Shown: positions 44,129-53,082 of the stretch, in pieces
Numbering within the stretch: position 1 is the stretch's first letter
How the letters are laid out: the number at the start of each line of letters is the position of its first letter
From: G963666895 sp963666895
Lineage (GTDB): Bacteria > Desulfobacterota > Desulfovibrionia > Desulfovibrionales > Desulfovibrionaceae
Reading direction: 5' to 3'
Length of the DNA: 64,000 nucleotides
Assembly: GCA_963666895.2 (NCBI GenBank)
Contig: CAXXNS010000010.1
Span: 186,001-250,000 of the forward strand
Program-made: the position numbers and the translations under genes
The notes under the pieces: generated by a model
What the model was told of the DNA's origin: nothing
Database searches by the model: none
What the model saw: the letters and a program-made list of their open reading frames with translations, nothing else

Positions 44129-44989
44129 TTAGGTGAGTGTCAGTTCAAGCAATACACCGACAAACAGGAAGATCGCAATGACGCCGTTGAGCGTGAAGAA
44201 GGCCAGGTTGATGCGCGACAGGTCGTCGGGCGTGATGAGCTTGTGCTCCCAGGTCAGCACCGCGCCCACGGCCGCGGTCATGAGGAAGTAGGCCCAGCCC
44301 AGGTCCGCGGCCAGACCGGCCAGCAGGAAGCAGGCGGCCGCGCCCACGTGGGACAGGAGCGACACGGTCAGGGTCGAGCCGACCCCGAACCGGGCGGGCC
44401 AGGACCTCAGCCCCTGGGAGCGGTCGAATTCCACGTCCTGCAGGGCGTAGAGCTGGTCGAACCCGGCCACCCACAAGGTCACTCCGGCGAACAGCCAGAC
44501 CGCGGCCCAGGTCAACACCGGGTCCACGCACAGCCAGCCCGCCACCGGGGCCAGGCCCAGCACCGAGCCGAGCACGAAGTGGCAGAGCCAGGTGAAACGC
44601 TTGGTCATTGAGTAGAAGGCCGACCAGGCCAGAGCCGCCGGGGACAGGGCCAGGCAGACCCAGTTCATGAGCGCGCAGGCCACGATGAACACGCCCGCGC
44701 ACACGCCCACGAACCGCCAGGTGAAGGTTGTGGTCAGCTCGCCCGAAACCAGGGGCCGCTCCTGGGTGCGCGGGTTCCTGCGGTCAATGTCCAGGTCCAG
44801 CAGCCGGTTCACGGCCATGGCGAAGGAGCGCACCGCCACCATGGCCACGGTCAGGACCGCGAAGTCGTACCACCCGGGCCAGCCGCCCGCGGCCAGCCAG
44901 GCCCCGGAATAGGCGAACGGCAGGGCGAAGATGGAGTGCTCGATCTTCACCATCCGGGCCACGGCCACGGTATCCTTCAAGAACTTCAT
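44129..44989 (-). CDS. UbiA-family prenyltransferase
   Basis: 286-residue membrane prenyltransferase of the 4-hydroxybenzoate polyprenyltransferase type, nine helices. The first diphosphate-binding motif is NRLLDLDIDRRNPRT; the second region is DQLYALQDVEFDRSQG. In menaquinone-using deltaproteobacteria such a gene serves the futalosine pathway (MqnP), attaching the side chain of menaquinone; that is family knowledge. The start at 44989. The DMT-type gene lies 8 bases upstream on the same strand. Confidence 0.88.
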   Translation of the reverse strand: MKFLKDTVAVARMVKIEHSIFALPFAYSGAWLAAGGWPGWYDFAVLTVAMVAVRSFAMAVNRLLDLDIDRRNPRTQERPLVSGELTTTFTWRFVGVCAGVFIVACALMNWVCLALSPAALAWSAFYSMTKRFTWLCHFVLGSVLGLAPVAGWLCVDPVLTWAAVWLFAGVTLWVAGFDQLYALQDVEFDRSQGLRSWPARFGVGSTLTVSLLSHVGAAACFLLAGLAADLGWAYFLMTAAVGAVLTWEHKLITPDDLSRINLAFFTLNGVIAIFLFVGVLLELTLT

Positions 44990-44997
44990 GGCGGTTC

Positions 44998-45438
44998 CTA
45001 GTATCGCTCCACAAGAATGGCGCCAAAAATAAGCAGCAACACGCCCAGAATCCGGGTCCAGGACACCTCCCGGACCACGAACCCGGCCACGCCGTAATGG
45101 TCCAGCAGGAGCCCGGCCACCAACTGGCTGGCCACCACCCAGCCCAGCATCCCGGCCGCTCCGAGCTTGGCCGCGGTCAGGATGGTCCCGGCCACGAAAA
45201 AGGCGCCCAGCAGGCCGCCGGTCCACATCCACCACGGCCCCCTGGACAGGGCCCCGGTCGGCCAGCCCCAGCCCCGGGCCAGGCACCAGGCGGCCAGCCC
45301 CACGGAGCCCACCAGAAAGGAGACCATGGCGGCCAGGGAGGCGTCGCCCAGGGCGGTGCGCAGGCGCACGTTGATGCCCGCCTGCAGGGGAACGATGAAT
45401 CCGGCCACCAGGGCCAGAACGATGTACGGCCACTTCAT
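44998..45438 (-). CDS. DMT-superfamily membrane protein, DUF606/YdcZ type
   Basis: 146 residues with five predicted helices, starting MKWPYIVLALVAGFIVPLQA and containing GINVRLRTALGDASLAAMVS plus GTILTAAKLGAAGMLGWVVA, the pattern of the EamA-like DUF606 family. Substrate unknown; members are putative drug/metabolite exporters, and some act as homodimers. First gene of a two-gene unit with the prenyltransferase. The start at 45438 is the ATG best placed before the first helix. Confidence 0.82.
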   Translation of the reverse strand: MKWPYIVLALVAGFIVPLQAGINVRLRTALGDASLAAMVSFLVGSVGLAAWCLARGWGWPTGALSRGPWWMWTGGLLGAFFVAGTILTAAKLGAAGMLGWVVASQLVAGLLLDHYGVAGFVVREVSWTRILGVLLLIFGAILVERY

Positions 45439-45527
45439 GCCCCGTTTTCGTACCGGGATTCGCCGCGTTCGTCCATTCCCGCCGGGCCCCTGCAAAGTCT
45501 AGACTCTTTCTAAACTTCGACAAATCG

Positions 45528-45544
45528 TCACCTGTTCGAGGTGA
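45528..45544. promoter_or_regulatory. Inverted repeat in the divergent DMT/DksA gap
   Basis: TCACCT-N5-AGGTGA, a perfect 6-5-6 palindrome about 88 bases upstream of the DksA-like start. Possible operator; no regulator can be named. Confidence 0.35.
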
Positions 45545-45631
45545 TCCGTCACAGAATTCCCGATAACTAGCCTCAACCCTGACCCGATCCAGGCCGGGCC
45601 CCGCTTCCCGGCCAAGACCGAGGAGAAACCG

Positions 45632-45973
45632 ATGACCGAACACGACAAGAACATCGTCCGCGGATATCTCAAGGGATTGTTGGAGGAAATGGAAGCCCGG
45701 GCCCTGAACGCCCGGCTGGAGGCCTGCCCGGACGAGGGCGACTACGCGGCCCAACTGGTGCGCCACAACCTGGACGTGGCCCTGGGCGAACGCAGGCTGG
45801 CCCAGAAACGGGAGGCCGAAACGGCCCTGGCCCGGCTGGACTCCAGCGACTTCGGAATCTGCCACAATTGCGGAGACCACATCCCGGCCGAGCGCATCAA
45901 GGCCCGGCCGACCACGGTGCTCTGCGTGGCCTGCCAGGAGGAGCTCGAAAAGGAGCTGGGAGCCTGCGCATGA
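45632..45973 (+). CDS. DksA/TraR-type C4 zinc-finger protein
   Basis: 113 residues: an N-terminal coiled-coil helix pair (YLKGLLEEMEARALNARLEA; LDVALGERRLAQKREAETAL) and the zinc finger CHNCGDHIPAERIKARPTTV followed by LCVACQ. DksA-family proteins enter the RNA polymerase secondary channel with ppGpp; this one is shorter than E. coli DksA and lacks the DDxxA tip acidic pair in clear form, so it may be a TraR/YocK-like variant. Monocistronic; a palindromic repeat begins 2 bases after its stop. Confidence 0.88.
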   Translation: MTEHDKNIVRGYLKGLLEEMEARALNARLEACPDEGDYAAQLVRHNLDVALGERRLAQKREAETALARLDSSDFGICHNCGDHIPAERIKARPTTVLCVACQEELEKELGACA

Positions 45974-45975
45974 GT

Positions 45976-46102
45976 CGGTTCGTCCAACATTCCCGCGATG
46001 ACTTTGTTGCCGCGAAACATGCAAACCCTCGCGTACAGCAAGAGTACGCGTCGGGCTTTCATGTTTCTTGCGCCTTGTCCTCCCGGTTTGTTGAACGAAC
46101 CG
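45976..46102 (-). repeat. Palindromic intergenic repeat, copy 3 (inverted)
   Basis: 127 bp, opposite in orientation to the other two copies. Ends CGGTTCGT/ACGAACCG form the outer stem. The inner stem is GAAACATG/CATGTTTC around CGCGTAC/GTACGCG. The outer and inner stem sequences differ from the other copies but stay paired. It fills the gap between the DksA-like and PHP-glycosyltransferase genes. Confidence 0.88.
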
Positions 46103-46136
46103 TAATTGTGGGACGAAGAAAAAAGAGAGTGTGAAA

Positions 46137-48614
46137 ATGGGCAACGGCAAAGGCTTTCTGGTGGACCTGCACGTCCACTCCAACCACTCCAAGCGGCCCT
46201 CGCAATGGATCCTGCAGAAGATCGGCTGCCCGGAGTGCTTCACCGAGCCCCGGCGGCTCTACGACGTGGCCCGGGCCCGGGGCATGGACCTGGTGACCAT
46301 CACGGACCACAACACCATCGACGGGGCCCTGGAGATCGCGCATTTGCCCGGGACCTTCGTGTCCGAGGAGATCACCACCTACTTTCCAGAGGACAAGTGC
46401 AAGCTGCACGTCCTGGCCTATGACGTCACCGAGGCCCAGCACCGGGAGATCCAGCACCTGCGCGGAAACGTGTTCGAGCTGGTGCCGTGGCTGCGCGAGC
46501 AGGGCATCGTCCACGTCCTGGCCCACCCCCTGTTCGCGGTCAACGATCGGCTGACCCCGGAACACTTCGAGCAATGCCTGGTCCTGTTCAACATCCTGGA
46601 GTTCAACGGCACCCGCGACCAGACCCAGAACACCGTGCTCAAAAGCGTGTGCGACTCCCTGACCAAGGCCAGGATCGAGCAATTGGCCGACAAGCACGAC
46701 CTGGAGCCCTTCGGCCCCACGCCCTGGTCCAAGAGCTATACCGGAGGCTCGGACGATCACTCCTCCCTGAACATCGCCCGCATGCACACCCTGGTGGAGT
46801 GCGCGGACGAGTCCGGCCCCAGCCTCAAGGCCCTGAAAACGGCCCTGCGCCAAGGCCGGACCACGCCGCTGGGCACCCCGGCCACGCCCGAGACCATGGC
46901 CCACAACCTCTACGGCATCGCCTACCAGTTCTATAAGAGCAAGCTGGCCCGCAGGACCGTCCAGTCCACCGCGGCCAAGCACCTCTGCTTTCGGTTCGCG
47001 GACCACGCCCTGGACTTCGGCCGGGTGGACCCGCCCTGCTTCCTGGACCGCTTCCGCCGCCAGATCGGCCGGTTCAAGACCACGTACAAGAGCATCTTCT
47101 CCAAGGACGACTCGGCCAAGGAGCTTATGCTTCGCGAGGCCACCGGCCTCATCGTGTCCGACCAGCGCCTGCGCGACCTGGCCGACGGCAAGGTGCGCGG
47201 CGTGCTCGAGGTGGAGCGGCAATGGTCCCGGTTCGTGGCCCGGGCCACGGACCGCATCCTCAAGCAGTTCGCGGACCGGCTCATGGAAAAGATCTCGGCC
47301 CGCAAGTACTTCGACCTGTTCCACTCCATGGGCTCGGCGGGCAGCTTCTACGCCCTGCTGGCCCCGTACTTCGTGGGCTACGACCTGTTCTCCCGGGAAC
47401 GGTCCTTCTGCGACAAGGTGCTGGCCGCGTTCGACCACAAGCCCATGCACCCGCGCCGATCCGGCCTGCGCGTGGCCCACTTCACCGACACCTTCGACGA
47501 GGTCAACGGCGTGGCCCGGACCATCCGGCAGCAGGTGGCCCTGGTCAACCGCCACGGCAAGAACATGCGCGTGGTAACCTGCGGCGAACCCAAGGACATG
47601 GAGAACGTGGCCAACTTCGCGCCCGTGGGCTCCATGCGCCTGCCCGAATACCCGGACATCTGCCTCCACTACCCGCCCTTCCTGGAGATGCTGGCCTACT
47701 GCTTCGAGCAGGACTTCGACTTCATCCTGGCCGCCACGCCCGGGCCCGTGGGCCTGGCCGCCCTGGGCATCGCCAAGATTCTTAAGCTGCCCTTCCACGG
47801 CACCTACCACACCGCCTTCCCCCAGTACGTGGGCGCGCTCACCGACGACCAGGTCCTGGAGGACGGGGCCTGGCGGTACATGATCTGGTTCTACTCCCAG
47901 ATGGACACGGTCTACTCGCCCTCCAAGGCCATCAAGCGCGACCTGGCGGACAAGGGGCTGGACCCGGACAAGATCGTCATCTACCCGCGCGGCGTGGACA
48001 CGGCCCGGTTCAACCCGGGCAAGCGCAACGGATTCTTCAAGCGGCTGGACCCGCGCCCGGATGTGGATGCCGAGCTCAGGCTGTTGTACGTGGGCCGGGT
48101 GTCCAGGGAAAAGGATCTGCACGTCCTGGCCGAGGCCTTCCGCAAGCTGGCCAAGCTGCGCAAGGACATCCAGCTGGTGGTGGTGGGCGACGGCCCCTAC
48201 CTGGACGAGATGAAGCGCACCCTCAAGCACACCCCGGCCGTGTTCACCGGCGTGCTCGAGGGCGACGACCTGGCCCAGGCGTACGCCAGCGCGGACATCT
48301 TCGTGTTCCCCTCCGCCACGGACACCTTCGGCAACGTGGTCCTGGAGGCCCAGGCCTCGGGCCTGCCGGCCATCGTCACGGACAAGGGCGGGCCGGTGGA
48401 GAACATCATCCCGGACCAAACCGGGCTCATCGCCGAGGCGGGCAACCCGGACAGCTTCCTGCGCTGCATCCTGCACCTGGCCGACTACCCGGAGCGGCGC
48501 GGGTACATGGGCGCGGCCGCGCGCGACTGCATGGAGGGGAGAACCTTCGACGCCACGTTTTTACGGACCTGGGAGATCTTCGGGCAGAACGTGCGAGGGG
48601 AAAAAGTCGCCTAG
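46137..48614 (+). CDS. PHP-domain/GT4 glycosyltransferase fusion protein
   Basis: 825 residues. The N-terminal PHP phosphoesterase-type metal domain (~1-270) has DLHVHSNHSKRP, TITDHNT, VLAHPLF and YTGGSDDHSS. A ~150-residue helical linker follows. The C-terminal half (~440-825) is a GT-B glycosyltransferase of family 4 (FTDTFDEVNGVARTIRQQ; GTYHTAFPQYVGAL; YVGRVSREKDLHVLAEAF; PSATDTFGNVVLEAQASGLP with the EX7E donor motif). It probably mannosylates or glycosylates a lipid or sugar acceptor; the PHP part could remove a phosphate. Start ATG 46137 with GAGAG upstream; GTG 46131 is possible. Confidence 0.88.
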   Translation: MGNGKGFLVDLHVHSNHSKRPSQWILQKIGCPECFTEPRRLYDVARARGMDLVTITDHNTIDGALEIAHLPGTFVSEEITTYFPEDKCKLHVLAYDVTEAQHREIQHLRGNVFELVPWLREQGIVHVLAHPLFAVNDRLTPEHFEQCLVLFNILEFNGTRDQTQNTVLKSVCDSLTKARIEQLADKHDLEPFGPTPWSKSYTGGSDDHSSLNIARMHTLVECADESGPSLKALKTALRQGRTTPLGTPATPETMAHNLYGIAYQFYKSKLARRTVQSTAAKHLCFRFADHALDFGRVDPPCFLDRFRRQIGRFKTTYKSIFSKDDSAKELMLREATGLIVSDQRLRDLADGKVRGVLEVERQWSRFVARATDRILKQFADRLMEKISARKYFDLFHSMGSAGSFYALLAPYFVGYDLFSRERSFCDKVLAAFDHKPMHPRRSGLRVAHFTDTFDEVNGVARTIRQQVALVNRHGKNMRVVTCGEPKDMENVANFAPVGSMRLPEYPDICLHYPPFLEMLAYCFEQDFDFILAATPGPVGLAALGIAKILKLPFHGTYHTAFPQYVGALTDDQVLEDGAWRYMIWFYSQMDTVYSPSKAIKRDLADKGLDPDKIVIYPRGVDTARFNPGKRNGFFKRLDPRPDVDAELRLLYVGRVSREKDLHVLAEAFRKLAKLRKDIQLVVVGDGPYLDEMKRTLKHTPAVFTGVLEGDDLAQAYASADIFVFPSATDTFGNVVLEAQASGLPAIVTDKGGPVENIIPDQTGLIAEAGNPDSFLRCILHLADYPERRGYMGAAARDCMEGRTFDATFLRTWEIFGQNVRGEKVA

Positions 48615-48632
48615 GCAATAGTCTTTTTTCGA

Positions 48633-48758
48633 GCAGGCCGTTCAAAAACCGCGAGGGCAAGGCGCGAAAAAAATTCAAGACCGACGCGTACTCTTCTGTA
48701 CGCGAGGGTTTGAAATTTTTGAAGCAACGCAGCCATGGCGGGAATTTCAACGGCCTGC
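48633..48758 (+). repeat. Palindromic intergenic repeat, copy 2
   Basis: 126 bp, same orientation as copy 1. Ends GCAGGCCGTT/AACGGCCTGC. The central CGCGTAC.../GTACGCG hairpin and the segments AAGGCGCGAA and GCAACGCAGCCAT are conserved. It starts 18 bases after the glycosyltransferase stop. Confidence 0.9.
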
Positions 48759-48812
48759 AGGAATGCCTCCGGCGGCCAGGAGTTATGCTCCCTGGACCCG
48801 GTTTTCCATAAA

Positions 48813-48848
48813 CAAGGCCCCCTGACGTTGATCCGCCAGGGGGCCTTG
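48813..48848 (-). terminator. Terminator downstream of the amidohydrolase
   Basis: CAAGGCCCCCTG and CAGGGGGCCTTG form a perfect 12 bp stem over a 12-base loop, with TTT on the minus-strand 3' side. Confidence 0.7.
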
Positions 48849-48868
48849 CACGTGTCAAAAACAGGCTG

Positions 48869-50284
48869 CTACTCGGCCATCCACTCCGACGGCGTACGCG
48901 CCACGCCGTCCTTGATGACCCACGACAAAAACTTCAGGGCCGACAAATCCTGCAACGGATCGCCCTGGACAACGATCAGGTCCGCCCGCTTGCCGACCTC
49001 CACCGTGCCGATCAAATAATCCAGCCCCATCATCTTTGCCGGAATCCGCGTGGCCGACGACAACACGTCCAGCGGAGACATTCCGGCTTGGCCCAGCAAC
49101 TCGACCTCCCGGATGGTACTCGGCCCGTGGAAGAAATTGAGGAACAGGGGCCAATTGGCCGTGTCCGTGCCCAGGGCGATGGGAATGCCCGCCTGGTGCA
49201 TGGCCAAAATGGCCTGGCTCGCGTTTTCAATGCGGGTCCGGACCTCCTTCTCGATGTTCATCTTTTTGATGATCATCCGCATGAGGAACGAGGGCATCCA
49301 CTTGGGCTTGGACGCGCTCAGGAAGGTGACCAGCATCTCCCGCCAGGCCTCCGGAGAGCGGGCCGTGTCCAGCTCCTCCCGGGGAACCGCCAGCCGCAGC
49401 AGGTCGTCGTCCAGCCGGGCCATGTCGAAGTTGACCAGCAACTGCTCCATGGTGGAGGCCAGGGTGGTGGTCACGTACGCGCCCGCCTCTTTCACCTGGG
49501 CCAGGAATTCCCTGGACGGCGATCCCTCCAGGAACCCGGAATGGGCAAAGTTGTGGATTCCCATTTCCAGGCTGATCTTCTGCTCCCGCTTCTTGTAGGC
49601 GTGGATGTACAAGGGCAGGTTCCGCTTGCCCGCCTCCTCCACGATGATCCTGCGCATCTCGGGCGAATGGATGGGCCAGATGGCCGACACGCCGAAGCCG
49701 GGCTCGAGCAGCACCTTGGCGCCCACGATATTCTCCAGCCCCTCGTACTCGGCGAACAGGGACTGCACGTCCTCCCGGCTGCCCGCGGCCTTCCAGTGCG
49801 GGCCCCAGTAGGGAGAGAGCATGCCTCCGTCCAGGTAGCCGCCGGGCGGATAAAAGGCCGGAGCCACGGCGCAGATGCGCGGGCCCGCGCCCGTGGAGCG
49901 CACGTGCTCCTGAAGCTGCCGCAGCATGCTCGGAGATATGCCGTTGTCCAGGACCGTGGTCACGCCGCAGGCCAGGTAGGCGCGCAGATGATGGAGCCGG
50001 AACCGGTCCAGACGCTCCTGGCTGTCCTGGCGGTGCATGGACCCGGGCACGCTCTGCAGGTGCACGTGGGCGTCGATGAGCCCGGGCATGACCGTGCCCC
50101 CGGCCGCGTCCAGGACGCGGACGCCCTCCACGGCCGGATCCTGGGACAGGTCCGGACCGATGGCCGCGATCTTGCCGTCCCGTACAAGCACGGCCACGTT
50201 CTCGCAAGGCCCGCCCCCGGTGCCGTCGATCAGCCGAGCATTGATGATGAGTACGCTGTTGGAATCGTCACTGCCCTGTGCCAT
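48869..50284 (-). CDS. Amidohydrolase-family protein (imidazolonepropionase-like)
   Basis: 471-residue metal-dependent hydrolase: an N-terminal beta-sandwich strand set (LIINARLIDGTGG), the metal motif PGLIDAHVHLQS, a central YIHAYKK with a metal-ligand His, NFAHSGFLEG and the late catalytic Asp in IALGTDTANW. The C-terminal return strands are VEVGKRADLIVVQGDPLQDL. No signal peptide, so cytosolic. Similar enzymes act on cyclic amides, dipeptides or imidazolones; substrate not decided. GGAGG precedes the start at 50284. Confidence 0.85.
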   Translation of the reverse strand: MAQGSDDSNSVLIINARLIDGTGGGPCENVAVLVRDGKIAAIGPDLSQDPAVEGVRVLDAAGGTVMPGLIDAHVHLQSVPGSMHRQDSQERLDRFRLHHLRAYLACGVTTVLDNGISPSMLRQLQEHVRSTGAGPRICAVAPAFYPPGGYLDGGMLSPYWGPHWKAAGSREDVQSLFAEYEGLENIVGAKVLLEPGFGVSAIWPIHSPEMRRIIVEEAGKRNLPLYIHAYKKREQKISLEMGIHNFAHSGFLEGSPSREFLAQVKEAGAYVTTTLASTMEQLLVNFDMARLDDDLLRLAVPREELDTARSPEAWREMLVTFLSASKPKWMPSFLMRMIIKKMNIEKEVRTRIENASQAILAMHQAGIPIALGTDTANWPLFLNFFHGPSTIREVELLGQAGMSPLDVLSSATRIPAKMMGLDYLIGTVEVGKRADLIVVQGDPLQDLSALKFLSWVIKDGVARTPSEWMAE

Positions 50285-50361
50285 GGCATCCTCCGCTTTG
50301 TCCGTTGCTTGTGCGCGCACCAGAGCATACTTCCAAAAATCGTTCAACCTGCTGTTTATCA

Positions 50362-50396
50362 AAACATAAGGCCCCAGCGCTTGCGCGCCGGGGCCC
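50362..50396 (-). terminator. Terminator downstream of tyrS
   Basis: GGCCCCgGCGC pairs with GCGCtGGGGCC on the minus strand, then a T-rich TTATGTTTTG run, 23 bases after the tyrS stop. Confidence 0.75.
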
Positions 50397-50418
50397 CTGA
50401 ATGACACAAAAACGCTGC

Positions 50419-51684
50419 CTATTCCGCCACGACCAGGCCGTAGTTCTTCTTGCCCTTGCGCAGCAGGAGCAATTTCCCGCCGATCAGGCTTTCGGCCGTG
50501 GGCGTGAAGTCCGGGGCCATGCGCTCGTTGTTCACGTACACCCCGCCCGCCTGGGCGTCCTTGCGGGCCTGGCCCTTGGACTTGGCCAGCCCCAGGTCCA
50601 CCAGCATCTGGAACACGTCCGGCAGGGCGGCCTTGGCGTAGGTCTGCGTGGGCGCCGAGTCCAGGGCGTGGCGCAGGGTCGTCACGTCCACCTTGTGCAG
50701 GTCCCCGGCGTGGAACAGGGCCTGGGTGGCGGCCACCACCTTGCGCAGCTCGCCGTCGCCGTGGATGATGCGCGTCACCTCCTCGGCCAGGGCGGTCTGG
50801 GCGCGGCGCTTGTGGGGCTCGTCCTTGAGGCTCTGTTCCAACCGGCCGATCTGGTCCCGGGTCAGGAAGGTGAAGTACTTGAGGAAGCGGATCACGTCCG
50901 CGTCCTCGGTGTTGATGAAGTACTGGTACAGGGAATAGGGGCTGCTCATGCCCGGGTCCATCCAGATGGCGTTGCCCGCGCTCTTGCCGAACTTGGCCCC
51001 CGAGGCCGTGGTGATGAGCGGGAAGGTCAGGGCGAAGCCCGTGCCCCCCTCCTTGCGCCGGATGAGCTCGCACCCGGCCGTGATGTTGCCCCACTGGTCC
51101 GAGCCGCCGATCTCCAGTCGGCAACCAAACTCCTTGTACAGATGGTAGAAGTCGTAGCCCTGGAGCACCATGTAGGAAAACTCGGTGTAGGAGATGCCGG
51201 TCTCCTCACGCTGGATGCGGTTCTTCACCGAGTCCTTGCCCAACATCCAGTTGATCGTGAAATGCTTGCCCACGTCGCGCAGCAGCTCCAGGGCGGTCAG
51301 TCCCCTGGTCCAGTCGTAGTTGTTGACCACGGTGGGCTGGTCCCCGGTGTTGCGCTCGAAGAACGCGCGCACCTGCGCCTCTATGCGGGCGGCCTGGGCG
51401 TCGAGCTGCTCCTCGCTTGTCAGCTCGCGTTCCTTGTCCTTGCCCGAGGGGTCGCCGATGCGGCCCGTGGCCCCGCCCAGCAGGAAGATGGGCTCGTGCC
51501 CGGCCTTCTTGAAGCGCACCAGGGACAAAAGCGGCACCAGGTTGCCCACGTGCAGGCTCTCGGCCGTGGGGTCGAACCCGCAATACAGGCTGCGGCCCGG
51601 GGTGGAGAGGTAGTCCTTGAGCCCGGCCTCGTCCGAGACCTGGTTGATGAGCCCGCGCCACGAAAGTTCTTCAAAGATGTCCAT
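50419..51684 (-). CDS. tyrS: Tyrosyl-tRNA synthetase
   Basis: 421-residue class I synthetase that charges tRNA-Tyr. Motifs: CGFDPTAESLHVGNLVPL, where the HIGH motif is HVGN, GGATGRIGDPSG, QGYDFYHLYKEFGCRLEIGG, SDQWGNI, and KFGKS in place of KMSKS, which is normal for TyrRS. A C-terminal S4 RNA-binding domain starts near residue 355 (AKSKGQARKDAQAGGVYVNN). The start at 51684. Last gene of a minus-strand run with LOG, ymdB and rny. Confidence 0.95.
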   Translation of the reverse strand: MDIFEELSWRGLINQVSDEAGLKDYLSTPGRSLYCGFDPTAESLHVGNLVPLLSLVRFKKAGHEPIFLLGGATGRIGDPSGKDKERELTSEEQLDAQAARIEAQVRAFFERNTGDQPTVVNNYDWTRGLTALELLRDVGKHFTINWMLGKDSVKNRIQREETGISYTEFSYMVLQGYDFYHLYKEFGCRLEIGGSDQWGNITAGCELIRRKEGGTGFALTFPLITTASGAKFGKSAGNAIWMDPGMSSPYSLYQYFINTEDADVIRFLKYFTFLTRDQIGRLEQSLKDEPHKRRAQTALAEEVTRIIHGDGELRKVVAATQALFHAGDLHKVDVTTLRHALDSAPTQTYAKAALPDVFQMLVDLGLAKSKGQARKDAQAGGVYVNNERMAPDFTPTAESLIGGKLLLLRKGKKNYGLVVAE

Positions 51685-51701
51685 TGCTCGATCCAATGCG
51701 G

Positions 51702-52286
51702 TTATAGCTGCGTTTTTCTGCCGATCCACTTCTTGGCCGTGGGCGGCTGGTAGTTGGCGAACGAGGCCAGCAAACCAGCCGGGGTGTCGGCCGACAGGAT
51801 CATGTCCCGATGGGAGGCCGGGATGAAGCCCTGGTCCGTGGCCGTGTCCAGGAAGCGGTACAGGCCGTCCCAATAGCCGTTGACGTTCAGCAGGCCGCAG
51901 GGCTTGGCGTGGAATCCGAGCTGGCCCCAGGTCAGAACCTCGAAGAACTCCTCCAGGGTGCCCAGGCCGCCGGGCAAGGCGATGAAGGCCTCGGAAAACT
52001 CGGCCATCCTGGCCTTGCGCTGGTGCATGGAATCCACCACGTGCAGCTCGCTCAGGCTGGTGTGGGCGATCTCCTTGTCCTTGAGGGCCTGGGGGATGAC
52101 GCCCACCACCCGGCCGCCCTGGGCCAGGGCGGCGTCGGCCAGCTCGCCCATGAGCCCCACGCTGGACCCGCCGTAGACCAGGACCAGGCCCTGTCCGGCC
52201 AGCTCGCGGCCCAGGGCCCGGGCCGTGTCCACATAGGCCGGATCCTTGCCCGGGTTGGAGCCCAGGAACACGCACACGCTTTTCAC
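51702..52286 (-). CDS. LOG-family protein (TIGR00730)
   Basis: 194 residues with the LOG/lysine-decarboxylase-like motifs SVCVFLGSNPGK, VYGGSSVGLMGELADA and ALPGGLGTLEEFFE. Plant and bacterial homologues cleave cytokinin nucleotide monophosphates or AMP-like nucleotides to the free base. The GTG start at 52286 overlaps the ymdB stop (GTGA), with AAGGAAG 9 bases upstream, so the two are translationally coupled. Confidence 0.88.
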   Translation of the reverse strand: MKSVCVFLGSNPGKDPAYVDTARALGRELAGQGLVLVYGGSSVGLMGELADAALAQGGRVVGVIPQALKDKEIAHTSLSELHVVDSMHQRKARMAEFSEAFIALPGGLGTLEEFFEVLTWGQLGFHAKPCGLLNVNGYWDGLYRFLDTATDQGFIPASHRDMILSADTPAGLLASFANYQPPTAKKWIGRKTQL

Positions 52287-53065
52287 GACAAAACTTCCTT
52301 GCTGAAAACCTGGACGGAAACCGCCCTGCCAGTGGACGGGTCTAGTTGAAAAAGCGCGCCTTGTAAAACCACCACGCCCCCGGCCACCTCGAAGCGCTCG
52401 GGCAGGCCGGTCATGTACCGCTTGATGATGGGGTCGGCCTTCATGCCCAGGCACCCGTCGCGCGGGCCGCACATGCCCGCGTCCGTGAGAAAGCCCAGGC
52501 CGCCGGGCAGAACCCGGCCGTCGCTGGTCTGCACGTGGGTGTGGGTGCCGACCAGGGCCGAGGCCCTCCCGTCCAGATGCCAGCCCATGGCCGCCTTCTC
52601 GCTGGTGGCCTCGGCGTGGAAGTCCACCAGCACCACGTCGGCCTCGTTCTCCAGCCCGGCCAGCAGTTCGTCGGCCTTGGCGAACGGACAGTCGATGGGC
52701 TGCATGAAGGTCCTACCCTGGAGATTGACCACGCCCACCCGGGCCCCGGCCGCCTCGTACACGCCCGCTCCCCGGCCCGGCGAGCCCACGGGCTGGTTGC
52801 CCGGCCTGAGGATGCGCTCCTCGCGCGACAGCAGGCCGTACACGTCGCGGTAGCGCCAGACGTGGTTGCCCATGGTCAGGACGTCGATGCCCGAGGCCAG
52901 CAGTTCCCCGGCCACCTTGGCCGTGATGCCCAGGCCGCCGGACGCGTTCTCGCCGTTGGCGATGACCAGGTCCGCGCTGAACTCCTCCCTGAGCGAGGGA
53001 ACCCGGGCCATGACCGCGGTCCTGCCCGGCCTGCCCACGATGTCGCCCAGAAAGAGTATGTTCAT
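52283..53065 (-). CDS. ymdB: YmdB-family metallophosphodiesterase (TIGR00282)
   Basis: 260 residues: NILFLGDIVGRPGRTAV, LVIANGENASGGLGIT, MGNHVWRYRD, LVDFHAEATSEKAAMGW and VGTHTHVQT, the dinuclear-metal ligands of this cyclic-nucleotide phosphodiesterase family. In Bacillus the homologue affects the RNase Y regulon, and here too the gene is directly downstream of rny. The start is MNILF at 53065. A strong hairpin lies just upstream. Confidence 0.92.
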   Translation of the reverse strand: MNILFLGDIVGRPGRTAVMARVPSLREEFSADLVIANGENASGGLGITAKVAGELLASGIDVLTMGNHVWRYRDVYGLLSREERILRPGNQPVGSPGRGAGVYEAAGARVGVVNLQGRTFMQPIDCPFAKADELLAGLENEADVVLVDFHAEATSEKAAMGWHLDGRASALVGTHTHVQTSDGRVLPGGLGFLTDAGMCGPRDGCLGMKADPIIKRYMTGLPERFEVAGGVVVLQGALFQLDPSTGRAVSVQVFSKEVLS

Positions 53066-53082
53066 GATGAAACCTTTTCCCA

